Positions 32,233 through 43,145 of a stretch of DNA of 64,000 bases are shown in pieces. This DNA comes from Hypericum androsaemum (Eukaryota; Streptophyta; Magnoliopsida; Malpighiales; Hypericaceae). The notes beneath the pieces were generated by a model that saw nothing but the letters and a program-made list of their open reading frames with translations, searched no databases and had not been told where the DNA came from. Made by a program: the position numbers and the translations under genes. The stretch covers positions 6,944,001-7,008,000 of the forward strand of contig OZ023186.1 of NCBI GenBank assembly GCA_963995505.1. The letters are read 5' to 3'. Position 1 is the first letter of the stretch; every line of letters begins with the position of its first letter.

Positions 32233-35200
32233 CTAAACCTCCTTAAACAGCCCATTGAACTCAGATTGAAACTTCTTGGCCCTTGCCCTTGTAACCGGTC
32301 CAATTGGAACGCAAACTGGAATTGTCTCCTCCTTTTGATCTTGTAGCACAATGGACGTGTTCACATCATTCCCCTCCTCTTGAAAAGGATTTGTCCTCAA
32401 ATCATCACCTACATCAAACGGGCTCAAGTCAGAAACATTAAAAGTTGCACTCACATTGTACTTACCAGGTAAGTCAAGTTTGTAAGCGTTATCATTGATG
32501 CGTTCTAAAACTTGGAAGGGACCATCTCCTTGTGGTAGCAACTTGGAATGCCATTACGCTGGAAAGCGCTTCTTCCTCATATGCAACCAGACCCATTCAC
32601 CAGGCTCAAAGACTACTTTGTGGCGGCCCTTATTTGCTTGCTTGGCATAGTGCTCTGTTCTTTTCTCAATGTTCATTCGTGCCTTCTCATGCAGCTGCTT
32701 GACAAATTCAGCCTTCTTCGTTCCATCTACGTTAACATACTCAGTCGATAGTAAAGGTGATAAATCTAATGGAGTCAAAGGGTTAAAACCATACACAAGT
32801 TCAAATGGTGAAAATTGAGTAACAGAATGGACAGATCGATTATGCAAACTCAACATGTGGCAAACATTCTTCCCAAGTTATAATATTATGCTTAATGAGC
32901 GCTCTTAACAGAGTAGATAATGTCCTATTCATAACTTCCGTTTGACCATCAGTTTGTGGATGACAAGTAGTAGAGAATAACAGTTTGGTTCCTAACTTAC
33001 ACCACAAAGTTTTTCAAAAATAGCTCAAGAACTTAGTATCTTTATCTGAAATGATTGTCCTAGGCATGCCATGCAGCCTCACGACTTCTCTAAAGAACAA
33101 ATCAGCAATATGTGAAGCATCATCAGTTTTATGACATGGAATAAAATGTGCCATCTTAGAAAACCTATCCACCACCACAAAAATTGAATCTCTTCCACGT
33201 TTGGTCCTAGACAAACCTAACACAAAGTCCATGAAAATATCAATCCAAGGTTCCCTAGGTATAGGTAAAGGTGTATACAAACCGTGGGGCTTCACCTTAG
33301 ACTTGGCTTGCTTACACGTGATGCAACGACCACAAATTCGTTCAACATCTCGCTTCATGTGCGGCCAGTAGAAATGTTCTTGTAGGATCTCCAAAGTCTT
33401 TGCTATTCCAAAGTGCCCCATTAGTCCACCTCCATGATATTCCTGTACCAACAATTCTCTCATCGAACAATTAGGTATACAAAGTTTATTTTCACGAAAC
33501 AGATATCCCCCATACCTAAAGAACTTACCAGAAGCAACTTTCTCAGTTTCTCTAAACAACTCACCAAATTAATTATCATTGGCATATAACTCCTTAATGT
33601 GCTCAAAACCAAGCAACTTTGCATCGAGAGTTGTGATCAAAATGTACCTTCGTGAAAGCGCATTAGCAACTACGTTCTCCTTACCTTGCTTGTAGCGTAT
33701 GACATATAGAAATGTCTCAATAAACTCCACCCAGCATGCATGTCTCTTATTCAGCTTATGTTGACCCTTTCAGTGCTTTGAAGATTCATGATCAGTATGA
33801 ATCACGAACTCCTTGGGCCACAAGTAATGCTGCCATGTCTCCAAAGTTCGAACCAATGCATACAACTCCTTGTCGTAAGTTGGGTAATTCAAGGCTGCTC
33901 CGCTTAGTTTTTTACTAAAGTAGGCAATTGATCATCCTTCTTGCATGAGTACAGTGCCTATTCCAACACCTGAAGCATCACACTCAACTTCAAACGCTTT
34001 AGAAAAGTTAGGTAACGATAATAAAGGGGCATTTGTCAACTTCTCCTTGATGATATAAAACGCCTTCTCTTGAGCTTCACCCTAGCTAAACTACTAAAAT
34101 TTTTCACAAATTGCCTGTAGAAACTAGCTAGTCCATGGAAACTTCTGACTTTAGCAACGCTCGTGGGACTTGGCCAATCTCGGATTGCACGTATCTTTTC
34201 TTCATCAACCTGTATTCCTTTAGCACTAACAACAAAACCCAAGAACACAAGCTTATCCGTGCAAAAGGTGCACTTTTTCAAGTTAGCAAATAATTGATCT
34301 TCCCTAAGTGCATTTAGAACAGATTTGAAATGTTTCATGTGATCTTCCAAGCTTTTACTATAAATAAGAATATCATCAAAGTAAACGACTACGAATTTGC
34401 CAATAAATGGACGTAGTACATGATTCATGAGTCTCATGAACGTGCTAGGAGCATTAGATAAACCAAATGGCATGACCATCCACTCATATAAACCATATTT
34501 CATCTTAAAGGCTATCTTCCACTCATCTCTTTCTTTTATTCGGATTTGATGATATCCACTTTTCAAATCAATCTTAGAAAATACACTAGATCCATGTAAC
34601 TCATCTAACATGTCATCTAAACGAGGGATAGGATGTCGATATTTTACCGTTATGTTGTTGATGGCTCGGCAATCAACACACATCCTCCATGATCCATCCT
34701 TCTTGGGCACAAGTAAGACCGGAAGCACAAGGACTCATGCTTTCTCTTATGTACCCTTTCTCCAATAGCTCGTTAACTTGTCGCTCAAGTTCTCTTGTTT
34801 CCTAAGGGTTGCTTCTAAAGGCTGGTCGGTTAGGAATAGCAGCTCCTAGAACAAAGTCAATTTGATGTTCAAGCCCTCGGATTGGTGGTAACCCAGGTGG
34901 TAACTCATCGGGGAACACATCTTCAAAATCCTTCAAGAGAGAAACAACCACACTAGGCAAAGTTGGCTCTAGCTCGTTAGTGTTTAAAAGTGCCTCTTTG
35001 TACATAAGTATGATCGTTGGCTATTTTGCAAAACATGCTTGTTTGATATTACTAACTGCCGCATATAAACTCCTTTTCCACCCATTGGATTTTCTCTCAA
35101 TGGCCATTCTTAATTCTGTTTTTCCGGCTTCTTTTGCTTGCTCACTTTTATTCTTTTCATTCCTCATCTCATTGGCCATTTTTTCCATTTTCTTTTCGGC

Positions 35201-35630
35201 TTATTTTCTCCTCCCTCTCCTTTTCTCTTGATCAATCTTTCTTTTTTCATCACTTTCTTTTTGTAACTTCAATTGATCTTCAAAAACTTATTGCGGTGTC
35301 AATGGCACTAAGGTGATTACTCATCGATTGACTATGACGAGTGCTTGTTTGTGTAGCCATCATGCTTCACCCTCCTATCAAATTGCCACGGCCTTCCCAA
35401 TAGTAGATGACCTTCTTGCATTGGCACTACAACACACAATACTCATCTTTATAGTTGCCAATTCGGAAGGCCATTAGCAGTTGCCCTTCCACTCGTACTT
35501 CTCCACTATCATTGAGCCACTGTAGCTTGTAAGGTCTAGGGTGTTTCTTTGTAAGCAACCCCAATTTCTGTACCATGGTAGTGCTTGCAACATTAGCACA
35601 ACTGCCTCCATCAACAATAACACTACACAC
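32233..35630 (-). pseudogene. Gypsy Pol: protease, reverse transcriptase, RNase H remnant, integrase
   Basis: Open segments in order on the minus strand: 35630-35427 protease-like (VIVDGGSCANVASTTMVQKLGL); 35005-34802 linker (DELPPGLPPIRGLEHQIDFVLGA); 34728-34036 reverse transcriptase with [49 protein letters not shown] and YFDDILIYS; 33559-33014 integrase with the HHCC region ([18 protein letters not shown] ... CITCKQAK) and [25 protein letters not shown]; 32856-32554 integrase C-part (FSPFELVYGFNP); 32541-32233 tail (GPFQVLERINDNAYKLDLPG). Stops and frameshifts separate the segments. The last segment runs through the purine tract into the 3' LTR, so the coding region overlaps the LTR by about 136 nt. 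Confidence 0.88.
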
Positions 35631-35699
35631 CTTGTCCTTGACGTAGCACCTTGTATGAAAAATATTCTCCTGTTGGACTACGTCATCTCCTTCTCTTGC

Positions 35700-36821
35700 T
35701 TACAAGCTCAAAGCCCTTCTTGTCACCAAAGTTAGTGCCTCGGTAGCTATGAATTCTTCTTCTGAGAGATCTTCCAGTGAGGGCATGCCTTCGCTGCCCA
35801 AATCTTCTCCTTCGGTCTCGACTTCCCCATTATCTCTAATCACCATGATTTTCTTGTTAGGACATTGGCTTGCTATGTGTCCCCATCCTTGATACTTAAA
35901 GCACTTGATATCACAGTTTCTTGTAGCACAGTCTTCCGTCTTTCTTTGAGAATTATTGTTAGAGCTTTCGGTCTTGTGCTCTACTTTGGTTGCCTGTGGC
36001 TTGTCAAACGTTTTTGCAAAGTTTGGCTTCCAAGGGGTAGCACTAGATGTTGATCGTGTTCCTTCCCCTCTCTTCATTTGCGTCTCTATCTTGATTGCCA
36101 TATGCACCATGTCCTCTAATTCAACGTAGTGTTGCAACTCCATTATGTCTTGGATTTCAGGGTGTAATCCATTCAAGAACCTGGCCATGGTGGCTTCCCG
36201 ATCTTCCTCCACGTTCGCTCGTATCATGGCAATCTCTATCTGCTTGAAATAATCTTCCACGCTCAAATTCCCTTGTCGAAGTCCCTGTAACTTCTTATAA
36301 AGCTCCTGATAGTAATGACTAGGAACAAAACATTTTCTCATCACTACTTTCATCTCTTCCCACGTCTCTATAGCATAATCTTCATTTCATCTTCTGCTGG
36401 TGACAAGCTGATCCCACCAAGTTATAGCATAGTCAGTAAATTCAGTTACAGTTAGCTTTACCTTCTTTGCTTCGGAACAACTATGACAATCAAAGACAAA
36501 CTCAATCTTCTTCTCCCATTCAAGATAAGCCTCTAGATCAGATCGACCTGCAAAGGAAGGTATCTTTAGCTTGATGCTCCCCAAGTTGTCATCTCCTCTT
36601 CGCCTTACTTCTCTAGGTTGACGCTCATTCCTTAATCTTCTAGTATTCCTCGTGGAACCCACATCCTCATCATCATCAAAATCAACTTCATCACCACTCA
36701 CTCCTCCCCTTGGTGGTGTTCTTCTTCTTTGGGCGTTAGGTGCTCCCCGTGACTGGCTAGTACGTGAATTCTCTATCGCGTCCATGCGTTGGTGTATCTG
36801 TTCTACCTCCACTCTCATCAA
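35700..36821 (-). pseudogene. Gag of the gypsy element, with zinc knuckle
   Basis: Two open pieces, 36821-36387 and 36353-35700, are separated by a stop. The first has the LKIPSFAGRSDLEAYLEWEKKIEFVF and AITWWDQL motifs of retrotransposon gag proteins. The second contains LSVEDYFKQIEIAMIRANV and a CCHC knuckle whose second cysteine is replaced by tyrosine (CFKYQGWGHIASQC). The C-terminus leads toward the protease in the next segment. Nucleic-acid binding would be impaired by the missing zinc ligand. Confidence 0.82.
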
Positions 36822-39229
36822 TTACTGGAAGCTTCCCATCAAAGCATCCACAAACACTTTTGTGTCAACATTGCCCAAAGTTCCTTCTCTTTCCCTTTCG
36901 TTGTCTTGAGACATGTTGCTGCAAAAAGTGGTTAGACAAAAAAAATAATGGACCTCACCAATTCACTCCCTTACGTGTTTATTCTCAAGATGTGTTGCAC
37001 TCAGTTTCTCTCGTGTTTAACTCAAATATTTGGCTCTTATTCACTCTAATATGCTCACCACTCTTGCCTTTTTTTTCCACTCGATGGTACTCTTTTATTT
37101 TTGCTGAGCTAGTAATGGCTTAGCTTGGTCTTCAAGGGATCTCAAGGATATTACTTCTTGCACCTGGTTTGACCTGGAAAAAAAAGGCTCGTACAAAATA
37201 TTTTTTTTCAATTCTGATCTTCTTGAGTCACGAAATTGCACTATCCAATACTTCTAGTCCTACTTGAATTTTGATTCTACTAATCCTACTTGAATTCTGA
37301 TTTCTTTTTTTAATCAGAATACACGACTTAGAACACTAAAGTCACGAATCTGAAATACCAAAAAAATCAAGACAATAAATGTAAAGATAGAAGGTCTAAA
37401 GTAGAACCTAAGCTCTGATACCAACTGATATGAATCCCGTTGGGAATTCACTCGGAAGCTAAATCTTTCTACTTCAAAATGGTGGAGACCTTGACCCATC
37501 GTTTGCTCCTTGTGCAAGAACCTTGGTGTTGGTTAACGTCGACCCATTGTTGTAGTGAAACGCAAACCTAAAAATCTGATGTGAATACGCTACAAATGGA
37601 GATGTAATTTTTGTTTGATAAGTGAATGGCCTAGCTAAGCAATCCAACCCGCAAGAACCAAAGAAATACCAAACTCACGTTAATTTTTTTAACAAAAAAA
37701 AACTGCCTTTTAATGAATTTGTGGCCCCCTCATATAGAGGCTAAAACTGACATGGATAGACTCCAAAGTCAACAAGATAAGTTCTGTAGAGTTCCAAACT
37801 GATCATACTACCTAAATAAGGTCTAAAATAAATGATTATCCTAAGAATTGAAAAACAGAATCATTATCCACTATTGGATAACTCTTATTCCTAAAAAATA
37901 GCAAATTCCTAAAAGATAGCTAAAGCACTCCTAAAAAGTCTCCAAGAGAGTCATAGGCATTAGACTTGTAGATTGTCTTCCAATGGGCTTAGAAAATGTT
38001 CTTTGAGCCCAAACCTCCTTAAACAGCTTATTGAACTCAGATTGAAACTTCTTGGCCCTTGCCCTTGTAACCGGTCCAATTGAAATGCGAACTGAAATTA
38101 TCTCCTCCTTTTGATCTTGTAGCACAATAGACGTGTTCACATCAGGCTTGTCCATGGATTTACATGGCTGAAACTTTAGGAGTAGTATAGTTAGTTTTGA
38201 CTTTAGAAAAGTTGTATAAATAGTCTCCCTTGGCTTAACTTTTGGACAATTTAGATACTTTGGCTAAAATCACTCACTCACTCCACTAACTCTCTCCTTT
38301 GGAAGAAAACTTAGCTCACCATTGTTGAAGCTTGTAGAAAATTTGAAGGTGAACTTTTGGAAGCTTGAAGATCATATTGAGCTTTCTTTAACCCTCTCTT
38401 TAATGTTCATGCTTGACTTGCTTTATTTAATGGATGTTTGTGTAGTTGATATGTGTGAGTAGTTGATTAGTGAATTTGGTGCTTTGATATCATCTACTTA
38501 GCCAATGATTTAGTGGGGTTAAAATACTTAGGATTGTGAACTAGTTAGCAAGCTTAATGCTTAATCTTGCTTGATCACCTTGATTATGAACCTGATTAAT
38601 GGACATCAATCGCCAAGAGGGGTCAGGATTAATGGACTATTGAACTTGTTAATTAGTTATCTTTTGATGAGAGATCTTATTAGATGATTAGTTATCCAAA
38701 GGGTGGTGATTATAATCGGTAGTTGGTTAGATTAGGGGGTAGTTAGTTGCGAGAGTACAATTAGTTCTACTAAGCCTAATTAAGGATCGATTTAGACTAA
38801 TTAGTCGCAAAAATATTGATTAGTTACTTTAGAAATACCCAGACCATAACATGAACTTAATAAATCCCATAAGCCATTTGGTTATCTAGGTGTCATCAGT
38901 ACCAAGCTCACTCTTTCCTTTATTGTTAAAATCATCATCTAGTTTAGTCGTAGTAGTAACTATTTCGTGTTTGGAATTGACAAATCCATAACTTGTAGTC
39001 CTAAACTAGTGGTCAAGTCGTATTTGTGGCCTAGAACTTAGTTCTTGTAGGACAATAATCTCTTACTTACTCTTTATTGCAAGAGGAGTATAAAAAACCT
39101 CACTTTAACTGATATCAGCAAGGGACAGTTTCTAAAATCAAACTATAGGGACAACAATATAGATTTTGGAAACTTAGAGACCCGAGAGGGAAGAAAACTA
39201 AACTACGGAGATGTGAATGTAATTTACCC

Positions 39230-39238
39230 TATAATTAA
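39230..39238. repeat. 9-bp target duplication of the large MULE (right)
   Basis: Second exact copy of TATAATTAA. Confidence 0.88.
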
Positions 39239-39376
39239 TCATAATACTTTTCCAACATTGCAGTGGTGTCTTTGGTCAGGTATTCTTCAACTGCTACAAA
39301 GGGAGGATGTCCATCTCTTCCTGTTAATATGTACGAATCTTTAAATTTTTTTGAAAAAAATCAAATAGATCACTCT

Positions 39377-40659
39377 ACATTTACAAAAAGTCTAATTAAC
39401 ATTCTCTACTAAAAATAGGTTCATTTAACATTTCGTACTTGCTAAAATTGACCAATTAATACCCTTAGACCAACTTTCCAGTCAACGGTGTCACATTAAC
39501 GTGTTATTTAGTGTCTAACTCAACAATTAATGCTACCTAAGCACTAGTTAAGTGCGGTCCACTCTCCTCTTCTCCTCCCCATCTCCCTCCAGACGTTCCT
39601 CTCCACTTTTTCCATTTCAGATTATGTGTTCATTAATGGAAGAAACAATAACTAAAACTCAAAAAAAAAAAAATTGGGGAAAAAAAATCGTGAAAAGCAA
39701 AAGGTTATAATATCTAAAAAAAATTCATATATACATTAAAAGGAGCTGAGAAAAGAAATCAAAATGTTCACTTTTTCAAACCCTAATAAATTGAAACAAA
39801 TGATAAGGACAGAGCCAACAAAACAAAGAAAAAAAGGAGTTCCGGTAATTACGAGGTGCTTGAATAAAAAAGGAAGGGTAACAACAAGGGACTTGATTAC
39901 GATGTGTTCTTCGCGATCTTAACACCCCCTTTCTCAATGGTCACCGTTGCCCCTTTTGTCTAGAGGCCGTCATCCCTCTGTTTCGCAAAAATTTTCTTGT
40001 GATATTACCACGCCTTGTAAATGAGACCATTGTTGAGTTGTTCATAATTGGGACTTGCAAAAATTGGGTTCAGAGTAAAAAGTTTATTTTAAAATTATAA
40101 AAAAATAGTAGAAGGTTTATTACTCGAACAATCAGGCTGTGCTTGTGGTGCATTAAGTTTCTCAACTTCAATTTATTTCCTTCTCGTAAAAAAACCATAT
40201 AAAAAATATCTATTATTGGTTTTGTTGTAGGTATGAGTTGGTTTAGGTAATTAATTTTGGTGGCTTGGAGATTAGATGAAGCTCTCCATGGACGTCCTTA
40301 TGAGTGGGTTTTGAGAAAGATTTCAGATGAAAAGAATGCTAAGAAGTTAAAGAGATAAGAATAGATTTGATGTGATCTTGAGAAGTTGACGTGATTGTGA
40401 TTGGGAGAAGAGTTGGTTATTGATTTTGTTTCAAGCAGTCGTTACTAACGGAAATTATAAAAGTATTTATTTTTTTACAAGTCAACCGTTGGTTAACTTA
40501 TTTTAGTAAGTCAATGCTGATTTGTAATCTATGTTGACGATGAGGTATCTTCGATCACCGAAAAACACACTCGAAGGGGATAAATCGTGTTGTTTTGTAA
40601 AATACAAGGTGCAAAATAGGCCAAAACTTAGTAGAGTAGGTTAATTATACTTTTTAGAC
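39377..40659. mobile_element. Possible decayed Mutator-like element
   Basis: The left end (AAAAAGTCTAATTAAC..TCTCTACTA) and right end (TAGTAGAG..GGTTAATTATACTTTTT) are imperfect inverse complements over about 60 bases. The interior is non-coding AT-rich DNA with one C-rich patch near 39560-39600. No clean flanking duplication was found, so the call is tentative. Confidence 0.35.
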
Positions 40660-40829
40660 GTGTAGAGAGAGTTATGTGATGTTTATTCCATTTTTTTTAA
40701 GGAACTCGCTTGTATGTACGTGTCTGCAAGGTTGCGCGTCTTGCGGATTCCAGCTGTGGTTTATTAATGGGTGTTGTAAATATGAGTTCATGTTGTAGAC
40801 TGGCGTAAAATCATCTAAAAAATAAAAAA

Positions 40830-41100
40830 AATTCCGTCACTTGATGCACCAGACGGCAGTCGGTTGAGGCGCATTCATGACCAACGCAGAATACCATGAC
40901 ATTTAGTAAGATTAAAGTTGATGTGTTGTCTCTGGCAATTATGACTCCATTCCATGTCCTCCTCTCAATTACTCACTTCCATACCTTAATAAAAATGACC
41001 CATTTTGGGAAAGTACATCTGAATAAAATGGCCCATGCTCTCCCAACTAACTCTTCCCCACTGCACATTGACCCATATTGCGTTTGTGTTTAAGTTAAAC
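40830..41100 (+). promoter_or_regulatory. 5' flank of the BAHD gene, duplicated in inverse at 45.6-47.3 kb
   Basis: This block, from CCGTCACTTGATGCACC to CACTGCACATTGACCC, lies 90-360 bp before the acyltransferase start. It reappears in reverse orientation at 46395-47290 and in part at 45610-45925. It could be promoter sequence left over from duplicated genes, or a dispersed repeat that landed here. No strong TATA box is evident; CTTAATAAAAATG near 40985 is a weak candidate. Confidence 0.5.
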
Positions 41101-41156
41101 GAGTTCAATACAATCTGCCTCCATTGTTAATATTGCTTTCCAAAAGTAGAAGAAAA

Positions 41157-41184
41157 TAGAGAGAGAGAGAGAGAGAGAGAGAGA
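41157..41184. repeat. (GA)n microsatellite in the BAHD 5' leader
   Basis: About fourteen AG dinucleotides end a few bases before the ATG at 41190. GA-rich leaders are common in plant genes and bind GAGA/BPC factors; any role here is inferred. Confidence 0.85.
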
Positions 41185-41189
41185 AGGAT

Positions 41190-42578
41190 ATGGAAGTAGA
41201 GCTAGTTTCAAAAGATTTCATCAAGCCTTCGTCCCCAACGCCCCACCACCTCAAAGCCACCAAAATGCTTTCCTTGTTCGATCAGTTAGCTCCAACCTCG
41301 CCTATCCATGTTGTGCTTGTCTATCCCTTGACTCAGGAAGCGTGGACTAAAACTGTTGAAGATCAGAGACGACGGACCCAACTTCTTAAACAGTCGTTAT
41401 CAGAAACCCTAACATATTTTTACCCGCTGGCTGGAGTCATCAGGGACCAAGGTCAACCCTCCGTCGACTGCAACGACGAGGGAACCTATTACGTAGAGTC
41501 CCGAGTCAAGTCTCCATTATCTGATCATCTCAACCAGCTTGAGACCGGATCGGTTCTCCGGTTTCTTCCAGGCAATACGGGACCTTTTGACCCGACTGTA
41601 ACAAGGTCTCACATCACCATGGTCCAGCAGACCAACTTTGCTTGTGGAGGGATGGTGATTGCGGCTACTGTTCATCATAATGTCTCCGACTTAGCTGCTT
41701 TTACTTCTTTCCTAAAAGCTTGGGCTTCCATATCGCGCGGGCTGAATCATGAAGCAACTGAGCATTTGTATCCGAACTTTGATTCAAATGCCAACATTTT
41801 CCGGTCTCACTATAAACAGCCACTCCCTAAGGAGCTAACAATAATCGAGACCTTCAGCCATCATTCAAGGACTAGGCTAATAACGTCGAGGAGATTTGTG
41901 TTTGATGTCGCTGCAATTTCAAGGCTCAAGGCACAGGCTTCTGGCCCAACTCTGGAGAATCCGACTCGTGTGGAGGTTGTTTCGGCGCTGCTCTGGAGAT
42001 GTCTTGCGGCTGTGTTTAAAGCAAGAAGATCAGGCGTCCATAAGCCATCAGGGATTATCCATACAGTGAACCTCAGGAGAAGGGCCACCGAGCTTTTCTC
42101 GGATAGTTCTCCGGGTAACATTTCCTTGTTGGCCACCTCGGTTCATGCAAGTGATCAGGATCCAGATCTAAGTAGTTTGGCAACTCAAATTAGGGAAGCA
42201 ACGAGCAAGATCGATGGTGAAATCGCCAAGGAAGTAACGGGGGACCAAGCGTTCATGAAGATATGCGAGATGATGAAGCAGATGCAAAATGAATTCTCCG
42301 GTGATCTGGACATTATAGGGTTCACCAGTTGGTGCAACTTCGGTCACTACGACATCGATTTCGGATGGGGAAAGCCCGTAAGGGCTGGCTCTCTGGGTTT
42401 TGGCAGAGTCCAAATCCCCTCTCCCTTTGATGGGATGGTTACACTAATGGATACAAGAACGGGAAAAGGCGTGGAGGCAATGGTGTTTCTTGATGAACAA
42501 GATATGATGTTGCTGGAGCATGATCTAGAGCTCTTGTCGTATGCTGTCTTGGATCCCATTCTCTCGCTACCATGTTGA
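41190..42578 (+). CDS. BAHD acyltransferase, vinorine-synthase-like
   Basis: A complete single-exon frame of 462 residues, a normal length for the family. BAHD enzymes are cytosolic and transfer an acyl group from a CoA thioester to an alcohol or amine of a specialised metabolite. The catalytic HxxxD motif is H163-NVS-D167 and the structural DFGWG motif is 390-394 (YDIDFGWGKPV). Other family marks are FYPLAGVIRD (77-86), VEVVSALLWRC (261-271) and the FTSWCNFGHYD segment before DFGWG. The N-terminus (VELVSKDFIKPSSPTPHHLK) and the spacing resemble the vinorine-synthase / BAHD clade III group that acetylates alkaloids and volatile alcohols. Substrate cannot be read from sequence. ATG 41190 follows a GA-repeat leader and is the only start that preserves the N-terminal motif. 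A second BAHD (minus strand) lies 9 kb away but belongs to a different clade, so the two are not recent tandem copies. Confidence 0.93.
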   Translation: MEVELVSKDFIKPSSPTPHHLKATKMLSLFDQLAPTSPIHVVLVYPLTQEAWTKTVEDQRRRTQLLKQSLSETLTYFYPLAGVIRDQGQPSVDCNDEGTYYVESRVKSPLSDHLNQLETGSVLRFLPGNTGPFDPTVTRSHITMVQQTNFACGGMVIAATVHHNVSDLAAFTSFLKAWASISRGLNHEATEHLYPNFDSNANIFRSHYKQPLPKELTIIETFSHHSRTRLITSRRFVFDVAAISRLKAQASGPTLENPTRVEVVSALLWRCLAAVFKARRSGVHKPSGIIHTVNLRRRATELFSDSSPGNISLLATSVHASDQDPDLSSLATQIREATSKIDGEIAKEVTGDQAFMKICEMMKQMQNEFSGDLDIIGFTSWCNFGHYDIDFGWGKPVRAGSLGFGRVQIPSPFDGMVTLMDTRTGKGVEAMVFLDEQDMMLLEHDLELLSYAVLDPILSLPC

Positions 42579-42840
42579 ATTGCCTTTTTGGCAGGTGGAT
42601 ATAGAACTCATTTGTCAAAAAAGTGGATTTAGGAATTATTTATTTTTATGTGGGTGTTTATTATGTTTCTTTCATTTTCTTGTGTTCTCCAAATTTCTAT
42701 TTCTTAAATGTTGTGAAAGGTACGTTGTTGATCTTATGGTTTTTTTTAAAGACAGTATTGAGATTGTTATAACTTTCTCGGTGTGTTGGAACCACTTTTA
42801 ACTGTGCTTTGATCAGACATACACAAACTTCGATTTCCCC

Positions 42841-43145
42841 ACCTTTTTTTTTTGAGAAATCTAGCAGGCCATAGCTCGTATTACTTAAATGGGAAAGTTA
42901 TTTTACAAAAGGGTGTCGAGCTCTGGACACGGATGATGTTACCAATTGATTGCACATATTCTCAATCGTGACATAGCAACAATCCAATTGACAACCTCAT
43001 TTTTCGTCCTTCGTGCATAAGCTATCTTACACTTCCAAGTTGATGTAGCATCATTCTCAATATTCCATTCTACGGAGCTAGATAGAACATTGATGTAGTC
43101 TACCGCAATCTTGGAGTCTGAGTGAATTTGGACTTCCAAGTTGCT
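42841..43145 (-). pseudogene. LINE 3' fragment with RNase H (RVT_3)
   Basis: A plus-strand T-run at 42843-42852 is the poly(A) end of a minus-strand LINE. Upstream on that strand, 43139-42939 translates to VQIHSDSKIAVDYIN, then YARRTKNEVVNWIVAMSRL, the DSK and N-x-V-A/N-x-x-x-A elements of the RVT_3 RNase H fold. Additional LINE sequence may extend toward 43800 but no frame is maintained. Confidence 0.55.

Larger units (their letters stand above)
31669..38144 (-). mobile_element. Ty3/gypsy LTR retrotransposon (6,476 bp)
   Basis: On the minus strand the 5' LTR is 38144-37426 (719 bp) and the 3' LTR 32368-31669 (700 bp). LTRs begin TGATGTGAACACG and end CATATCA; the terminal A in the 3' LTR is changed. 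A perfect Met primer site (TGGTATCAGAGC, minus strand 37423-37412) lies two bases inside the 5' LTR. A purine tract (AAGAGGAGGGGAA, 32381-32369) precedes the 3' LTR. Exact GGCTT duplications flank it. Gene order is gag, protease, reverse transcriptase, integrase, which is the gypsy order. Several stops interrupt it. Confidence 0.93.
31156..39108 (+). mobile_element. Solo LTR (about 1.47 kb) inserted in the MULE's right TIR, itself split by a gypsy element
   Basis: The two parts, 31156-31668 and 38150-39108, join into one LTR homologous to 1-1286. It starts TGATGAG and ends CTTTAA, while the sister copy ends CTTTCA, so the terminal CA has one substitution. CTGAT flanks both sides (31151-31155 and 39109-39113) as a 5-bp duplication. 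No internal region, primer site or polypurine tract remains apart from the nested gypsy element. Confidence 0.83.
29995..39229. mobile_element. Mutator-like element, 9.2 kb with nested insertions (about 1.3 kb originally)
   Basis: The left end is GGGCAAATTATGCTCACGTCCCTG. The right end is the diverged inverse complement, finishing GTAATTTACCC. Exact 9-bp duplications lie outside both ends. The inverted repeats run about 29995-30175 on the left, and on the right 31085-31155 plus 39109-39229, the right TIR having been split by an LTR insertion. The TIRs belong to the same family as those of the Pack-MULE at 7047-8076. The interior (30176-31085) is non-transposase sequence. Confidence 0.87.
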
